A DNA stretch of 64,000 nt from Hirschia sp. (GTDB lineage: Bacteria > Pseudomonadota > Alphaproteobacteria > Caulobacterales > Hyphomonadaceae), in NCBI GenBank assembly GCA_002709235.1, contig PAQI01000008.1:38593-102592 (forward strand), read 5' to 3'. The notes under the pieces were generated by a model, which was not told the DNA's origin, ran no database searches, and saw only the letters and a program-made list of their open reading frames with translations. The position numbers were made by a program, and so were the translations under genes. Shown piece after piece: positions 26,587 to 36,808 of this stretch (position 1 is its first letter; each line of letters starts with the position of its first letter).

Positions 26587-27282
26587 TCAGTCGTCCTGTT
26601 CAGCCACGCGATTGTCTCGGGCGGCTTTTGCAAAGCGATTACATTCGCCATAGGCGGTTGCATAGCTTTCCTTGAAACAGTCCATAAAGCCCTCGACTAC
26701 GCCAATATTGCTCGGCCAACGCGGGCGCACACCGTATTTTTCCTCAAATGTTATCGCACTTTGGTCAAACCAGTCCGGCTTGGGCAGGGCGGCAAGTGAC
26801 TGATATGCCGATTGCAGGGCGTCATGGTCTTTTTCAAGAAAGGCGATGGTCGCCCCGACATAATAATTCCAGGCATCATCAGGTGGGTCGAGCTTGTAGG
26901 TGTCACCGAACAGGGCAATGGCTGCCTGGGTCTGTCCCTCGCCAGCGCGGAGCTGACCTTCATGCCAGATCAATATGTTCTGATAGGCGTCAGGATGGGC
27001 CTTGCGATAGTCGCGCAACAGGTCGGCAGCCTCCAGCTCGCATCCCTGTTTCTGGGCAATCATCCGCCAGCCGCCGTTCAGGTTCTGGTCGAATTCGTTT
27101 TCCTGTAAGGCCAACAGGGCAGCGCGATCCTCGATACAGTTGGATATCTCGGCCTGCTCGACACTGGTTTGCGCGGTGGAGGGTATTTCGTGCGTCGCAC
27201 AGGCGGCCAGCATCATGAAGGGTGCAGCCAACAGGCTGCAAAGGCCGGATCTTGATCGCACGTTACGCCTCACTGTGTACAT
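26587..27282 (-). CDS. Lipoprotein with TPR-like helices, unknown
   Basis: Beginning at the ATG at 27282, the protein has a basic N-terminus, a hydrophobic core and a lipobox ending LAAC (about residue 29). The mature part is helical and TPR-like (ALFGDTYKLDPPDDAWNYYVGA) with four conserved-looking cysteines. No family is named. An upstream ATG at 27327 would add 15 polar residues to the signal. Convergent with the clamp-motif gene; purH lies upstream on the same strand. Confidence 0.65.
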   Translation of the reverse strand: MYTVRRNVRSRSGLCSLLAAPFMMLAACATHEIPSTAQTSVEQAEISNCIEDRAALLALQENEFDQNLNGGWRMIAQKQGCELEAADLLRDYRKAHPDAYQNILIWHEGQLRAGEGQTQAAIALFGDTYKLDPPDDAWNYYVGATIAFLEKDHDALQSAYQSLAALPKPDWFDQSAITFEEKYGVRPRWPSNIGVVEGFMDCFKESYATAYGECNRFAKAARDNRVAEQDD

Positions 27283-27406
27283 GATGACGCAAGTGGAGCG
27301 CCGATCGTCCGCCTGCCAATCAGTCAACTGGAAGACCGGCCTTGCTGTATTGGTTTTTCAGGTCCGGGTAAACGCGTGTCACAAAAACTTCACGAAACCG
27401 AGGGGC

Positions 27407-29023
27407 TCAGTGCCTGAAGTGGCGCATTCCGGTGAAGACCATGGCAAGACCTGCCTCATCGGCGGCATCAATCACCATCTGGTCATTCATCGACCCGCCG
27501 GGTTGAATGACGCAGCTTGCACCAGCTTCTGCAGCAGCCAACAACCCGTCAGGGAAGGGGAAGAAGGCTTCGGAGGCGACAGCACTGTTCTTCGTGCGCG
27601 TGATATCCCAGCCAGCGGCTATGCGGGCTTTTTCGGCCTTGTGCGCAGCCACGAAGGTGGATTCAACCCGGCTTGTCTGGCCCGGGCCGATAGCAGCGGT
27701 CACACCATTCTTCGCGAAGACGATGGCGTTGGATTTGACATGCTTGGCGACGGTCATGGCAAACAGCATGTCGCGGATTTCGGCGTCGCTTGGGTGGCGC
27801 TTGGTGACCACTTTGAGGTCATCTGCCGAGACCCGGCCGCAGTCGCGATCCTGTACCAATATTCCGCCCGCAATCGAACGCAGGGTCAGGCCGGGGGCCA
27901 GTGGATCTGGCAGGCCATTGGTGATCAGCAGGCGCAAATTCTTCTTGCGGGCAAAGATCTCACGCGCGGCTTCATCCGCACCGGGTGCGATGACGACTTC
28001 AGTAAAGATCTCGGTGATCGCTTCGGCGGTGTCTGCATCCAGATCGGTGTTCAGCGCGACAATGCCGCCAAAGGCTGATTCCTTGTCGCAGGCCAATGCC
28101 TCGCGATAGGCTTCCAGCGCTGTTGCACCCAGCGCGACACCACATGGATTTGCGTGTTTGATGATGGCAACGGCGGGTCCATTGGTGGGGTCGAACTCGG
28201 CGACCAGCTCATAGGCTGCATCTGTGTCATTCAGATTGTTGTAGGACAGTTCCTTGCCCTGGATCTGGGTGGCGGTCAGCACGCCTGGGCGGGCCTCCGG
28301 GCCAGCATAGACAGATGCGTTCTGGTGCGGGTTTTCACCATAGCGCAGGGATTGCTTGAGATGACCGCCAAAGGCACGCCAGTCTGGTGCGGTTGGCTTT
28401 TCATAGGCGGCAAGCTCGGCATCGAGCTGTTTGACATACCAGTTGGAAATGGCGGCGTCATAGGCAGCTGTGCGCGCATAGGTCTTGGCGGCCAGACGCC
28501 TGCGGGTCGCCAACGTTGTGGCACCCTGATGGGCCTGCATGTCCGCAATGGCCTTGTCGACATCCTCGCCATCCGTGCATACAGCCACGAAATCGGCATT
28601 CTTGGCAGCGGCGCGCAACATGGCGGGGCCACCAATATCGATGTTCTCGATACAATCCTCAAAGCCCTTGCCCGCAGCAACCGTGGCTTCAAACGGGTAG
28701 AGATTCACATATAAGAGGTCGATGCCGCCAATATTGTGCGTCTTGGCCGCTTCGACATGGCTTTCAAGGTCGCGGCGATAGAGCAGGCCACCATGAACAA
28801 CCGGGTGCAGCGTCTTCACGCGGCCATCCATCATTTCCGGAAAACCCGTCAGTTCGGAGACATCCTTTACCGGCAGGCCAGCATCGGCGATGGCTTTCGA
28901 TGTGCCGCCCGTGGAGACCAGCTCGACGCCCATTTCCGCCAGTTTCTTCGCACGTTCAATCAGGCCGGTCTTGTCGGAAACTGAAATCAGGGCGCGGCGA
29001 ACAGGGGCGAGATCGGCGGTCAT
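27407..29023 (-). CDS. purH: Bifunctional AICAR formyltransferase / IMP cyclohydrolase PurH
   Basis: The 538-residue enzyme catalyses the last two steps of IMP synthesis. The N-terminal MGS-like cyclohydrolase domain starts [10 protein letters not shown], and the C-terminal formyltransferase domain has KHANPCGVA. The ATG at 29023 begins the family-like N-terminus; the frame opens at 29086. It closes the minus-strand housekeeping run, following the CapD-like gene after 167 bases. Confidence 0.97.
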   Translation of the reverse strand: MTADLAPVRRALISVSDKTGLIERAKKLAEMGVELVSTGGTSKAIADAGLPVKDVSELTGFPEMMDGRVKTLHPVVHGGLLYRRDLESHVEAAKTHNIGGIDLLYVNLYPFEATVAAGKGFEDCIENIDIGGPAMLRAAAKNADFVAVCTDGEDVDKAIADMQAHQGATTLATRRRLAAKTYARTAAYDAAISNWYVKQLDAELAAYEKPTAPDWRAFGGHLKQSLRYGENPHQNASVYAGPEARPGVLTATQIQGKELSYNNLNDTDAAYELVAEFDPTNGPAVAIIKHANPCGVALGATALEAYREALACDKESAFGGIVALNTDLDADTAEAITEIFTEVVIAPGADEAAREIFARKKNLRLLITNGLPDPLAPGLTLRSIAGGILVQDRDCGRVSADDLKVVTKRHPSDAEIRDMLFAMTVAKHVKSNAIVFAKNGVTAAIGPGQTSRVESTFVAAHKAEKARIAAGWDITRTKNSAVASEAFFPFPDGLLAAAEAGASCVIQPGGSMNDQMVIDAADEAGLAMVFTGMRHFRH

Positions 29024-29190
29024 GTGCTGGAGGCTCCGGGCAAAAATGTCTGGATGGAGATTCAATGGATGATGAAACGATTGCACGCGCCGATACCACG
29101 TTGCGCGTTTCAGTCAATCGCCGCCGCCGCGACGGATGGGCTCACCTTGTTGGTTCCGTTTCAATCTCGAGCAGGATTTGACGAACGGAC

Positions 29191-31182
29191 TCAGACGATC
29201 TGACCATCGCGTCGTCTTGCGATCACGGACCGCAAATCGGTGACATTGGCTGCCTTGTTATCGGCTGCAAGCGGTTCGGTTTCATCTGCGCGCTTGTCAT
29301 GCCCCGTGCAATTGGAAAGCTCAGGTGCCAATTGCGATAACAGGCGTAGCGTGATGTCGCGCTCACTCGACTGGGCGGCGCTTACGAGCCGGTCGATATC
29401 CTTGTGCAGGACTTCAAGGTCCAGGGCGCGTGTATTGGCGCGTAAAATGCCATCGATCTCGGTCTGTTCAACATCCTCGTTCTTGTAGAACACGCGTTCA
29501 TTCAGTTTTTCGCCCGGACGCAGACCGGTATAGATGATGCGAATGTCCTCATCGGGACGCAGACCATTCAGGCGGATCATGCGGCGAGCCAGTTCGAGGA
29601 TCGAGACCGGGTCGCCCATGTCGAGCACGAACAGGCTGGCTTCCCGGTGGTCCTCGCGGGATGTCAGTGCTGCTGCCTGGATCACCAGAGATGCAGCTTC
29701 TTCGACACTCATGAAATAGCGGGTCATGTCCTTGTGCGTGACGGTGACAGGTCCACCGGCTGCGATCTGGCGCTCGAACAGAGGGGCAACCGAACCAGCC
29801 GAGCCGAGCACATTGCCAAACCGCACCATAGCAAACCGCGTCTTGGGATATTTCGGCGCCAGAGCCTGAAGATACAGCTCTGCCGCGCGTTTCGTGGCAC
29901 CCATCACATTGGCGGGGTTTACGGCCTTGTCGGTTGATATGAACACGAATGCGTCAACACGTGCTTCAGCTGCCGCCAGTGCAACATTTCGGGCTCCATC
30001 CACATTGGTCAGGATGGCTTCATTGGGGTTCATCTCCATGAGCGGCACATGTTTCAGTGCTGCGGCATGGATCACGACATCGGGTTTGGCGATTTCCATG
30101 GCTTCATCAAGCCGGGACCGATCGCGGATATTTCCCAGGAAAGTACGCCGTCCCATATTCGGATAGGCACCGCGCAGATACATGTCGATTTCGTAGAGAT
30201 TATACTCACCGGCATCGAACAGGGTGATTTCCGACGGGCCAAGAGCCGCGCATTGGCGTACGAGTTCCGAGCCGATCGTGCCGCCAGCACCCGTCACGAA
30301 TATCCGTGCACCCGATACCATTTCCGAAACCAGGCGCTCATCCAGCTTGCGCTCTGTCCGCGAAAGCAGGTCATTCGGCCGGGCAGGCGCGACCCCGGCT
30401 TCCGCATTGCGTCGTAAGCGCTGGATTGTCGCCCCATGGCGAGAGGATACATCAAGCACCATGTCCATATCTGCACGCCGCGACAACCGGCCAGCAAGTG
30501 CGATCCATGGTGTGCTGCCATATCGCAGCGACATGACCGATATGAAATGGTCGAGCATGTTCAGACTGCCAAGAACCTGCACGCCGCCGATTGCACGTCC
30601 GGTAAAGGCTCCACCCGTTTCAATGATGCCGAGTGGACGAACGGGAAGCCCATCAGGTGTCTGGGAAAGCGTGGCGATTGTGTCCGCCACCTTTGCGCCT
30701 TCGCCAACAATGATCGCAAATGGCCGGTCACTGCGGGCTTTCCTGAATGCAGACAGCCATTGCCCGGTCGCACGTGACCGCGAGACCAGCCGTCCCCCCA
30801 CCATGAGGGTGACCAGGACCGGGATCTCCAACAGGAAAACACCAATGGGGATGTCTTCGATATCATGGGCGAAATAGGCCATTGGCAGGATGATGAGATT
30901 GGCAAGCAAGGCAGCCTGGACAATGCGTCTCAAATCGCTGGCATTGGTGTGGCGCCAGACCTGACGATAAACGCCGGTCAGCAATAAAGCGCTGGCAAGC
31001 GCCAGCATCAGCTCAAAGGATAGAAGATTGGTAGGAGAGGATGTCTGGGTTTGTCTTGTGAGGGCATCATATCCAGCGAAGCCTATTCGCATGGAGATCA
31101 TTGCGACGATAAGGTCATAGCAAATGCATAGTGTGATGGCGCGCCAGGCATCTGGCAGACCCTTTTGTGGTTCATTTAACAT
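29191..31182 (-). CDS. CapD/WbpM-type nucleotide-sugar epimerase-dehydratase
   Basis: The 663-residue protein has four N-terminal membrane helices (residues 10-135), a CoA-binding-like middle domain, and a long SDR domain with GAGGTIGSEL. In this class the catalytic Tyr is replaced by Met in the SMK triad, visible here as STDKAVNPANVMGATK. The family (WbpM, FlaA1 relatives) makes UDP-4-keto-6-deoxy sugars for capsule, LPS or holdfast-like polysaccharide. The ATG at 31182 has a GAGG site; longer starts would overlap the upstream gene's stop. It is inserted between the heparinase-like gene and purH, a run usually contiguous in Alphaproteobacteria. Confidence 0.92.
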   Translation of the reverse strand: MLNEPQKGLPDAWRAITLCICYDLIVAMISMRIGFAGYDALTRQTQTSSPTNLLSFELMLALASALLLTGVYRQVWRHTNASDLRRIVQAALLANLIILPMAYFAHDIEDIPIGVFLLEIPVLVTLMVGGRLVSRSRATGQWLSAFRKARSDRPFAIIVGEGAKVADTIATLSQTPDGLPVRPLGIIETGGAFTGRAIGGVQVLGSLNMLDHFISVMSLRYGSTPWIALAGRLSRRADMDMVLDVSSRHGATIQRLRRNAEAGVAPARPNDLLSRTERKLDERLVSEMVSGARIFVTGAGGTIGSELVRQCAALGPSEITLFDAGEYNLYEIDMYLRGAYPNMGRRTFLGNIRDRSRLDEAMEIAKPDVVIHAAALKHVPLMEMNPNEAILTNVDGARNVALAAAEARVDAFVFISTDKAVNPANVMGATKRAAELYLQALAPKYPKTRFAMVRFGNVLGSAGSVAPLFERQIAAGGPVTVTHKDMTRYFMSVEEAASLVIQAAALTSREDHREASLFVLDMGDPVSILELARRMIRLNGLRPDEDIRIIYTGLRPGEKLNERVFYKNEDVEQTEIDGILRANTRALDLEVLHKDIDRLVSAAQSSERDITLRLLSQLAPELSNCTGHDKRADETEPLAADNKAANVTDLRSVIARRRDGQIV

Positions 31183-31259
31183 GCATGTCCTCGCCCCAAA
31201 CTCTACACCCCCAACCAAACTAACGCCGTACTGTACAGAATTCCACGCCCTGGGGAATC

Positions 31260-33017
31260 CTACTCGCCTGTATGCACGAGCGACAAGGCCCAACGGATGC
31301 GATTTGGTGCAGAGCCGCCATCACCCATGGGATCCGCCTTACCTTTGATCACCAATTGCTGTGCATTGCGTCCAGGAATGGAAGCGCAATAAACGGAATT
31401 GATCACCGAAACAGGAGCTTCGGACCTCAGGCGCCAGACTCGTCCGCTCTTTTGCAATCCAAGGAACAATGTTCGCTCATCCGGGCCTGGCGCTATTTTT
31501 ACATCAGGATGAAGCTGGAACCGAATGAAAAAGGGGACATGCTCGGGCGCAGTGGTCCGGTTTTCACTGAGCGGGCGTGACAGGCTGTCCTCACCCGTCA
31601 TGCGTTTGCCGTCCTTGTTGATATAGAGGCGTCGCCTGTGGATCAGGCCATATTTGGCCCGCCATCCACCATGTTGGGCTTCCAGCAGGAACTGGCTGCT
31701 TTCTTCGAGGCGACGTGCAGAAACATTGTCCGGCCCGATGGGTGTCATCAGCCCGGTATCGGCAGCAGGTTTGAAAACCGCGCTGTCTTCACGGCCGATC
31801 TGAAGCGTGGATTGAGCGGCGGTCCGACGAACGGCAAATTGCCATTCCGCATCAAGTTCGGCATTTCCACCAATCTGGGTGATCAGACGGTCAGGCCCAT
31901 CAAACAGGCTGACTGACAGGCAGCTGGCAGCACACAGCTGACCATGACTGGCGGCAGGTGCCTCACCTGTATCAATGTACACTGTCAGCTTGTCAGCCTG
32001 AATACGGTGATAGCCGGTGAGTTGCGCAAAGGCGAAACGGCCACCTCCCTCACCAAAGGGCGAGAGCGCGGCCTTCACCAGCCCATCAAGACCATCAGAA
32101 CCACCATGACCGACCAGACAACCACCATCGGGCGTCGCCAGGAATTTCAACATGTTCTGCATGCGGCTTTGCGCGCGTGTCAGAAAGCCTGGTGCAGACT
32201 GCCCCATACGCAGCAGCAGGTCTTCGGCAACATGCATGTCGATCAGCATTTCCGCCAGTCGGGATGGGCGGCGGCTGACATGCCCGCCATCGGCAAGCAA
32301 CTGACTGGCGAGCTCTGCTTCCAGCGCTTTGAGCCCATCTTCCAGATAACGCTCTCCATCCGGCAGGCAGGCACCGGCAAGTACCAGCGCAATTGCGCGC
32401 CGGAACGCGCCATGCAGCGTTGTGGGTTCATCCTGCGCCAGATGCAGGTGACGCAATTGTCGGGCGAGGCTGTCCAGAACAGCGGCGCGGGCGGATTGCT
32501 CCAGCGGGGTAATCGCAAAGGGGGCTGCGGCCATCCAGTTGATGACCCGGTCTGCTGTGACATCCAGACGCCATGCAAAGGCATCCCAGCGTCCGAAATG
32601 GTCAACCCATGATACGATCAGCGCGCGTGACAGCGCCTCACCTGATGAGCCGGCGGCGGCAAGATCCCGCATCCAGTGGAAGCGGTGAATACGATCGGCG
32701 AAATGCAGGCTTGGAAAGGGGGGACCCCATGGCGCATGCCGCTCAGGTGTTTCCAGAGTTGCGCCACCGAAATTCCATTTGCCCTTGAGGATTGTCGCGC
32801 CGCGCTGCGCATTTGCAGGGTGCCCGCTTTTGGGGCTGGACATTAGCAGGTCCGGGGCGGGACCATTCAGGCGCATGCGGTACATCTTGGAGGCGCGACT
32901 GGGTTCACCCACGCGGCCCATGAGCTCGACCCAACTATCCGTGTCGGGGTAGCCCTCCAGAAGCGCCTTGCTGTCGCCGTCACCCATCATCGCCATAATG
33001 GCGTGTTTCCCTGTCAT
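31260..33017 (-). CDS. Heparinase II/III-like family protein
   Basis: The 585-residue protein has an N-terminal alpha/alpha toroid and a C-terminal beta-sandwich as in heparinase II/III (PF07940). Segments such as HHRRRLYI and FFIRFQLHPD are typical of alphaproteobacterial members located between rpe and purH. The activity of these conserved members is not established; polysaccharide lyase action on an exported glycan is likely. No signal peptide is visible. The next gene downstream, CapD-like, is also a glycan enzyme. Confidence 0.88.
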   Translation of the reverse strand: MTGKHAIMAMMGDGDSKALLEGYPDTDSWVELMGRVGEPSRASKMYRMRLNGPAPDLLMSSPKSGHPANAQRGATILKGKWNFGGATLETPERHAPWGPPFPSLHFADRIHRFHWMRDLAAAGSSGEALSRALIVSWVDHFGRWDAFAWRLDVTADRVINWMAAAPFAITPLEQSARAAVLDSLARQLRHLHLAQDEPTTLHGAFRRAIALVLAGACLPDGERYLEDGLKALEAELASQLLADGGHVSRRPSRLAEMLIDMHVAEDLLLRMGQSAPGFLTRAQSRMQNMLKFLATPDGGCLVGHGGSDGLDGLVKAALSPFGEGGGRFAFAQLTGYHRIQADKLTVYIDTGEAPAASHGQLCAASCLSVSLFDGPDRLITQIGGNAELDAEWQFAVRRTAAQSTLQIGREDSAVFKPAADTGLMTPIGPDNVSARRLEESSQFLLEAQHGGWRAKYGLIHRRRLYINKDGKRMTGEDSLSRPLSENRTTAPEHVPFFIRFQLHPDVKIAPGPDERTLFLGLQKSGRVWRLRSEAPVSVINSVYCASIPGRNAQQLVIKGKADPMGDGGSAPNRIRWALSLVHTGE

Positions 33018-33065
33018 GCAGCGCGCCGTGTTCGACGTCGCCAGATCGTCAATCGTAAGAGTACC

Positions 33066-33725
33066 CTATCGTCCGCGAAGTGCTGAAATCACCTCAGCAT
33101 AGCCTTGTGGTCCTGCCTTGAAGATTGCGGAGCCTGAGACAAGCGCATTGGCACCTGCATCGATGACTGTCTGCGCATTGGCAGGTGTCACGCCGCCATC
33201 GACTTCGATGATCGTGTTTGTGCCCAGCTGATCCACCCGCTTGCGCAGGGCTTCGATCTTGTGCAGCTGGTTCTCGATGAAGGACTGGCCACCAAAACCG
33301 GGGTTCACACTCATCACCAGGATCAGGTCCAGTTCCTCGATCACATAATCCAGCACATCGGGGGGTGTATGCGGGTTGAGGGCGGCACCGGCTTTCTTGC
33401 CGAGCGCCTTGATCGCCTGAATGGTGCGGTGAAAATGCGGTCCGGCTTCCGGATGTGCCGTGATGATATCAGCACCGGCATCCGCAAACTGTTCCAGCCA
33501 CTGATCCACGGGTGAAATCATCAGATGCACATCGAACGGCTTGTTCGAATGTGGCTTGAGTTTCGCCAGGATCGGCGGGCCCAATGTCAGATTGGGCACG
33601 AAATGGCCATCCATGACATCGACATGGATCATGTCGGCACCGGCAGCGTCGATAGCCCGGATTTCTTCGCCGAGACAGGCAAAGTCAGCCGAGAGAATGG
33701 AAGGTGAAATAAGGATTTCAGACAT
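33066..33725 (-). CDS. rpe: Ribulose-phosphate 3-epimerase
   Basis: The 219-residue TIM-barrel enzyme interconverts ribulose-5-phosphate and xylulose-5-phosphate. Motifs include [28 protein letters not shown] and EVDGGV. I use the ATG at 33725; one at 33737 adds four residues. It lies 48 bases before the heparinase-like gene and is preceded by two palindromes that may hold a control site. Confidence 0.96.
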   Translation of the reverse strand: MSEILISPSILSADFACLGEEIRAIDAAGADMIHVDVMDGHFVPNLTLGPPILAKLKPHSNKPFDVHLMISPVDQWLEQFADAGADIITAHPEAGPHFHRTIQAIKALGKKAGAALNPHTPPDVLDYVIEELDLILVMSVNPGFGGQSFIENQLHKIEALRKRVDQLGTNTIIEVDGGVTPANAQTVIDAGANALVSGSAIFKAGPQGYAEVISALRGR

Positions 33726-33743
33726 GAAATCAGCCATATCAGC

Positions 33744-33780
33744 GTGTGATCACAGGCGCAAGGCGCGCGTGTGATCACAC
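33744..33780. promoter_or_regulatory. Tandem TGTGATCACA palindromes before rpe
   Basis: Two perfect ten-base palindromes at 33745-33754 and 33770-33779, centres 25 bases apart; the second extends to GTGTGATCACAC. They lie just ahead of the rpe starts and behind the stop of the lipoprotein gene. The arrangement suggests a cooperative dimer binding site; the binder is unknown. Confidence 0.5.
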
Positions 33781-33814
33781 AGCTGAAGAAGGCGGTCAGT
33801 GCCGAATTGCTGGT

Positions 33815-34324
33815 CTAGTAGCCCAGGCCGACATCACGTGGTACAACGCGGGCGCGCTCACCATATTGGATGTAGACAGGCGTTCCATTGGCCATGGCGA
33901 CATCGCCGCCCTGAACAATCGTGATCAGCTCACCGGATTTTGCCAGTCGAATCGTGTAGCGGTAACCGGGCTTCTTGGTGGCGCTCTTTTCGACCTGACG
34001 ACCGGCAATACCACCGCCAACGGCACCGATGACGCCTGCAATGGCCTTTTCATCATCACCGCCACCGATCTGAGAGCCCGCGATGCCACCGATGACAGCA
34101 CCTGTGGCCGCCCCCAGATAACCTTCGCGGCCCTCGATCATGATCGGCTCGGCCGATACGATCGTGCCTTCGTCAATACGGGTCACTTGCCCGACTTCGG
34201 ACGACTTGTAATCGCGTGCGCCCTGATTTGAGGCACATCCGCTGATCGCAAGGAGGGCACCCATTGCCACAGCTGTGAAAAGGGCGGGTTTCTTTCTGGT
34301 GATGACTGTCTGGGCGCTCATCAT
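33815..34324 (-). CDS. SlyB-like glycine-zipper outer-membrane lipoprotein
   Basis: This 169-residue lipoprotein has a lipobox ending AISGC (Cys30), then a glycine-zipper membrane segment (GAATGAVIGGIAGSQIGGG and GAVGGGIAGRQV). A C-terminal beta domain (YTIRLAKSGELITIVQGGD) resembles SlyB/Pcp. These sit in the outer membrane and SlyB relatives protect it under stress. It has a GGAG ribosome site. It lies between rsmB and rpe but has a 90-base gap to rpe, so it may have its own promoter. Confidence 0.85.
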   Translation of the reverse strand: MMSAQTVITRKKPALFTAVAMGALLAISGCASNQGARDYKSSEVGQVTRIDEGTIVSAEPIMIEGREGYLGAATGAVIGGIAGSQIGGGDDEKAIAGVIGAVGGGIAGRQVEKSATKKPGYRYTIRLAKSGELITIVQGGDVAMANGTPVYIQYGERARVVPRDVGLGY

Positions 34325-34422
34325 TACTGCTCCGGTCAGGTTATGGCGTCGAAATGGGAAGAAGACGCTTTTATTTCAACTTACATCCTGCCGGACTTCG
34401 TCTGAACCGAAGCTGAACCAAT

Positions 34423-35811
34423 TCAGTTCCTTTTCAGGCGGGCAATGAAGAAGAGGTCACTGACAATATGAGGTGATTGTCGGTCTGCGGGTGGGGCGGT
34501 CAACAACCAGCCTTCCGGCGTCAGGGCATGTTCAAACCCCGGCACTTCATCCGCATTGATCGGCAATGCGCTCCAATCATCCGTTTCAAGCGCGGCTGTG
34601 ATCACGTCCACACCCTCTTCGGGCAGGGGCGTACACACACAATAGACGACCACGCCGCCGGGATTGACCATATCGGCAGCCGCTTCCAGCAATTTCGTCT
34701 GAATGGCGGGATAGCGCGACAGACCTTTTGCCGTGCGTCGCCATGCACCTTCCGGGTGACGCCTCAGCGTACCAAGCGCAGAGCAGGGCGCATCCAGCAG
34801 GATCGCATCGAAAGGTGTCTCCGGTCGCCATTCTATCGCATCAGCGCTGATCAGCTTGGCTGACATCTGCGTGCGCCCCAGATTTTCCTCCACGATAGCA
34901 AGACGCCCGGGCGAGGTATCAAGCGCAGTCACATCTGCACCAATTGCGCAAAGCTGCATGGTCTTGCCACCGGGTGCGGCACACAGATCGGCAACACGTT
35001 TGCCTTTCAGGCCGCCAGAGGCCTTGTCCAGAAGGCGCGCGGGCAGGGCAGCTCCTGCATCCTGCACCCACCATTCGCCTTCGACATAACCTTCCAGATC
35101 CGTGATGGACGTACCGGTCGGCAGCCTGATGGACTCATTGGCCAATAGCTCTGCAGACATCTTCTCTGCCCAGTCAGCAGCATTGGATTTGACGGTGATG
35201 TCGGTGTTGGGATCTTCCGATTGCAGCTGGGCAAGGCTTTCGACGCCCTCCGGGCCGAGGACGGCGCTCAGACGATCTGCCAGCCAGTCCGGCCAGATCC
35301 GGGATGTGGGCAGGGCAGTAAAGGCATCGCGTTCACGGTCAGCGCGGCGCAGGATCGCATTTACCAGCCCGCCACCACGAGAGGCGGGTTTCCACTGGCG
35401 CGCTGCGTCAACGGTTGCGGAGACAACTGCATAGGCTGGGGCGTCCATCACCCAAAGCTGGCCCGCACCAATGCGCAACAAAGCCAGCACGGGTGGGTCG
35501 ATCTTTGAAATGGGGCGGTCGAGAAAACCGGCCAGTGCACCATCGATCCGGCCAATTGTGCGCAGCGTGGAAGATGCAATCGCGCGAGCAAATCCGCGGT
35601 CAGCCCCTTCAAGTGCGTCAAAGGCTTCAGAATCAGCAAGGGCCTCGTCCATGTCGAGGCCCTCTTGCATGATCTTGAGGACAATCTGTGCTGCGGCGAG
35701 TCGACTGGACCAACCCGGAGAAAGCCTGTGTTTCGGCTTGCCGGAATTGCGTCTCTTCGGTCCGTTTCGACGGTTCTGTCGATTGCGGTTGTCGGATCGT
35801 CCTTCGTTCAC
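34423..35811 (-). CDS. 16S rRNA cytosine-C5 methyltransferase RsmB/NOP family
   Basis: The 462-residue protein has an N-terminal NusB-like helical domain (about 35-160) and a C-terminal SAM-dependent methyltransferase domain. Motifs are DLCAAPGGKT (SAM), LLDAPCSALG (Cys of motif IV) and the catalytic VYCVCT (motif VI). RsmB methylates C967 of 16S rRNA, though the family includes related enzymes. The start overlaps the htpX stop by four bases. The first 30 residues are rich in Arg, Asn and Lys. Confidence 0.92.
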   Translation of the reverse strand: MNEGRSDNRNRQNRRNGPKRRNSGKPKHRLSPGWSSRLAAAQIVLKIMQEGLDMDEALADSEAFDALEGADRGFARAIASSTLRTIGRIDGALAGFLDRPISKIDPPVLALLRIGAGQLWVMDAPAYAVVSATVDAARQWKPASRGGGLVNAILRRADRERDAFTALPTSRIWPDWLADRLSAVLGPEGVESLAQLQSEDPNTDITVKSNAADWAEKMSAELLANESIRLPTGTSITDLEGYVEGEWWVQDAGAALPARLLDKASGGLKGKRVADLCAAPGGKTMQLCAIGADVTALDTSPGRLAIVEENLGRTQMSAKLISADAIEWRPETPFDAILLDAPCSALGTLRRHPEGAWRRTAKGLSRYPAIQTKLLEAAADMVNPGGVVVYCVCTPLPEEGVDVITAALETDDWSALPINADEVPGFEHALTPEGWLLTAPPADRQSPHIVSDLFFIARLKRN

Positions 35812-36644
35812 GCGTTCTGTTCCTCGCTGCGCAGGGTTTCTGCCATGTTGCGCAGGCGTGATACACGTTTTTCAGTGGTAGGGTGAGAAGAATGACGACC
35901 ACGATTGCGCGCATGCAGTGGATCGATCACGTAAAGATGCGCCGTTGCAGGGTTCTTTTCGGCCGTCGGGTTGAGCAGCGACATGGCGTGACGCTCGATT
36001 TTTTCCAGCGCATTGGCCAGATCAAGCGGGCGACCCACAATGCGTGCGGCTTCCTTGTCGGCAGCATATTCACGGGATTTCGAGGCCGACAGCTGGGCAA
36101 TCGTGCGGGAGATGAACCGTGCGACAGGACGAGCCAGTCCGATTGGTCCAAAAACCACCCATGTAACGCGGTTGAGCGCGGCCGATACAGCCGCAGCAAC
36201 ACCCATGGCCAGGCTGTCACCACGTTTCACATGCGCCAGTTCATGGGCGATCACGGCGCGTGCTTCATGACGGCTCAGTGTCATCAGCAACCCAGTCGTC
36301 ACTGCGATCGAGGCGTGCAGGGCATCACGGCCCGTGACAAAGGCGTTGGGCTGGTGTGTGTCGACAATGAAGGTGCGCGGACGTGTCAGGCCGATCTGGT
36401 CTGCCAGGGCTCGACATTCCTGCACATAGACGCGGACCATCGGATTGGTGTCCTCCATGTCCACTTCACGGGCATTGTGCAGGCGTAGAACAACCCGGTC
36501 AGCTTTCCAGAGCACCAATACATGAAACAGCAGGGCAATCAGGGTTGCGATGATCGCACCGAGCTGGCCGTAGGCGTACCAGCCGATCCCGGCGAATACA
36601 GCTTGAATGGCGAAGATCAGCAGCGCGGCGCGAAGGTAACTCAC
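35808..36644 (-). CDS. HtpX-like membrane zinc protease
   Basis: The 278-residue M48 protease has two N-terminal membrane helices and two more near 145-180. The zinc site is HELAH at 134-138, with a third ligand in the SREYAADKEA segment. HtpX degrades misfolded membrane proteins. It is the first gene of the minus-strand run and overlaps rsmB by four bases (ATGA). The N-terminus starts at the ATG at 36644. Confidence 0.9.
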   Translation of the reverse strand: MSYLRAALLIFAIQAVFAGIGWYAYGQLGAIIATLIALLFHVLVLWKADRVVLRLHNAREVDMEDTNPMVRVYVQECRALADQIGLTRPRTFIVDTHQPNAFVTGRDALHASIAVTTGLLMTLSRHEARAVIAHELAHVKRGDSLAMGVAAAVSAALNRVTWVVFGPIGLARPVARFISRTIAQLSASKSREYAADKEAARIVGRPLDLANALEKIERHAMSLLNPTAEKNPATAHLYVIDPLHARNRGRHSSHPTTEKRVSRLRNMAETLRSEEQNA

Positions 36645-36808
36645 AGCCCAGACTCCTTATGTCGAACGGCTTGGTCAATCGGTCAGCACGTTCTATGTAA
36701 ACGGGAAGGGTAATGTGCAGAAACTGCCGAATGTTGGTTAACGAAATACAACCGCAGGGCTAAGATTTGGCTCATTCTGTTAATTTTTTCAAAGAGGAGC
36801 ATTCAGAG

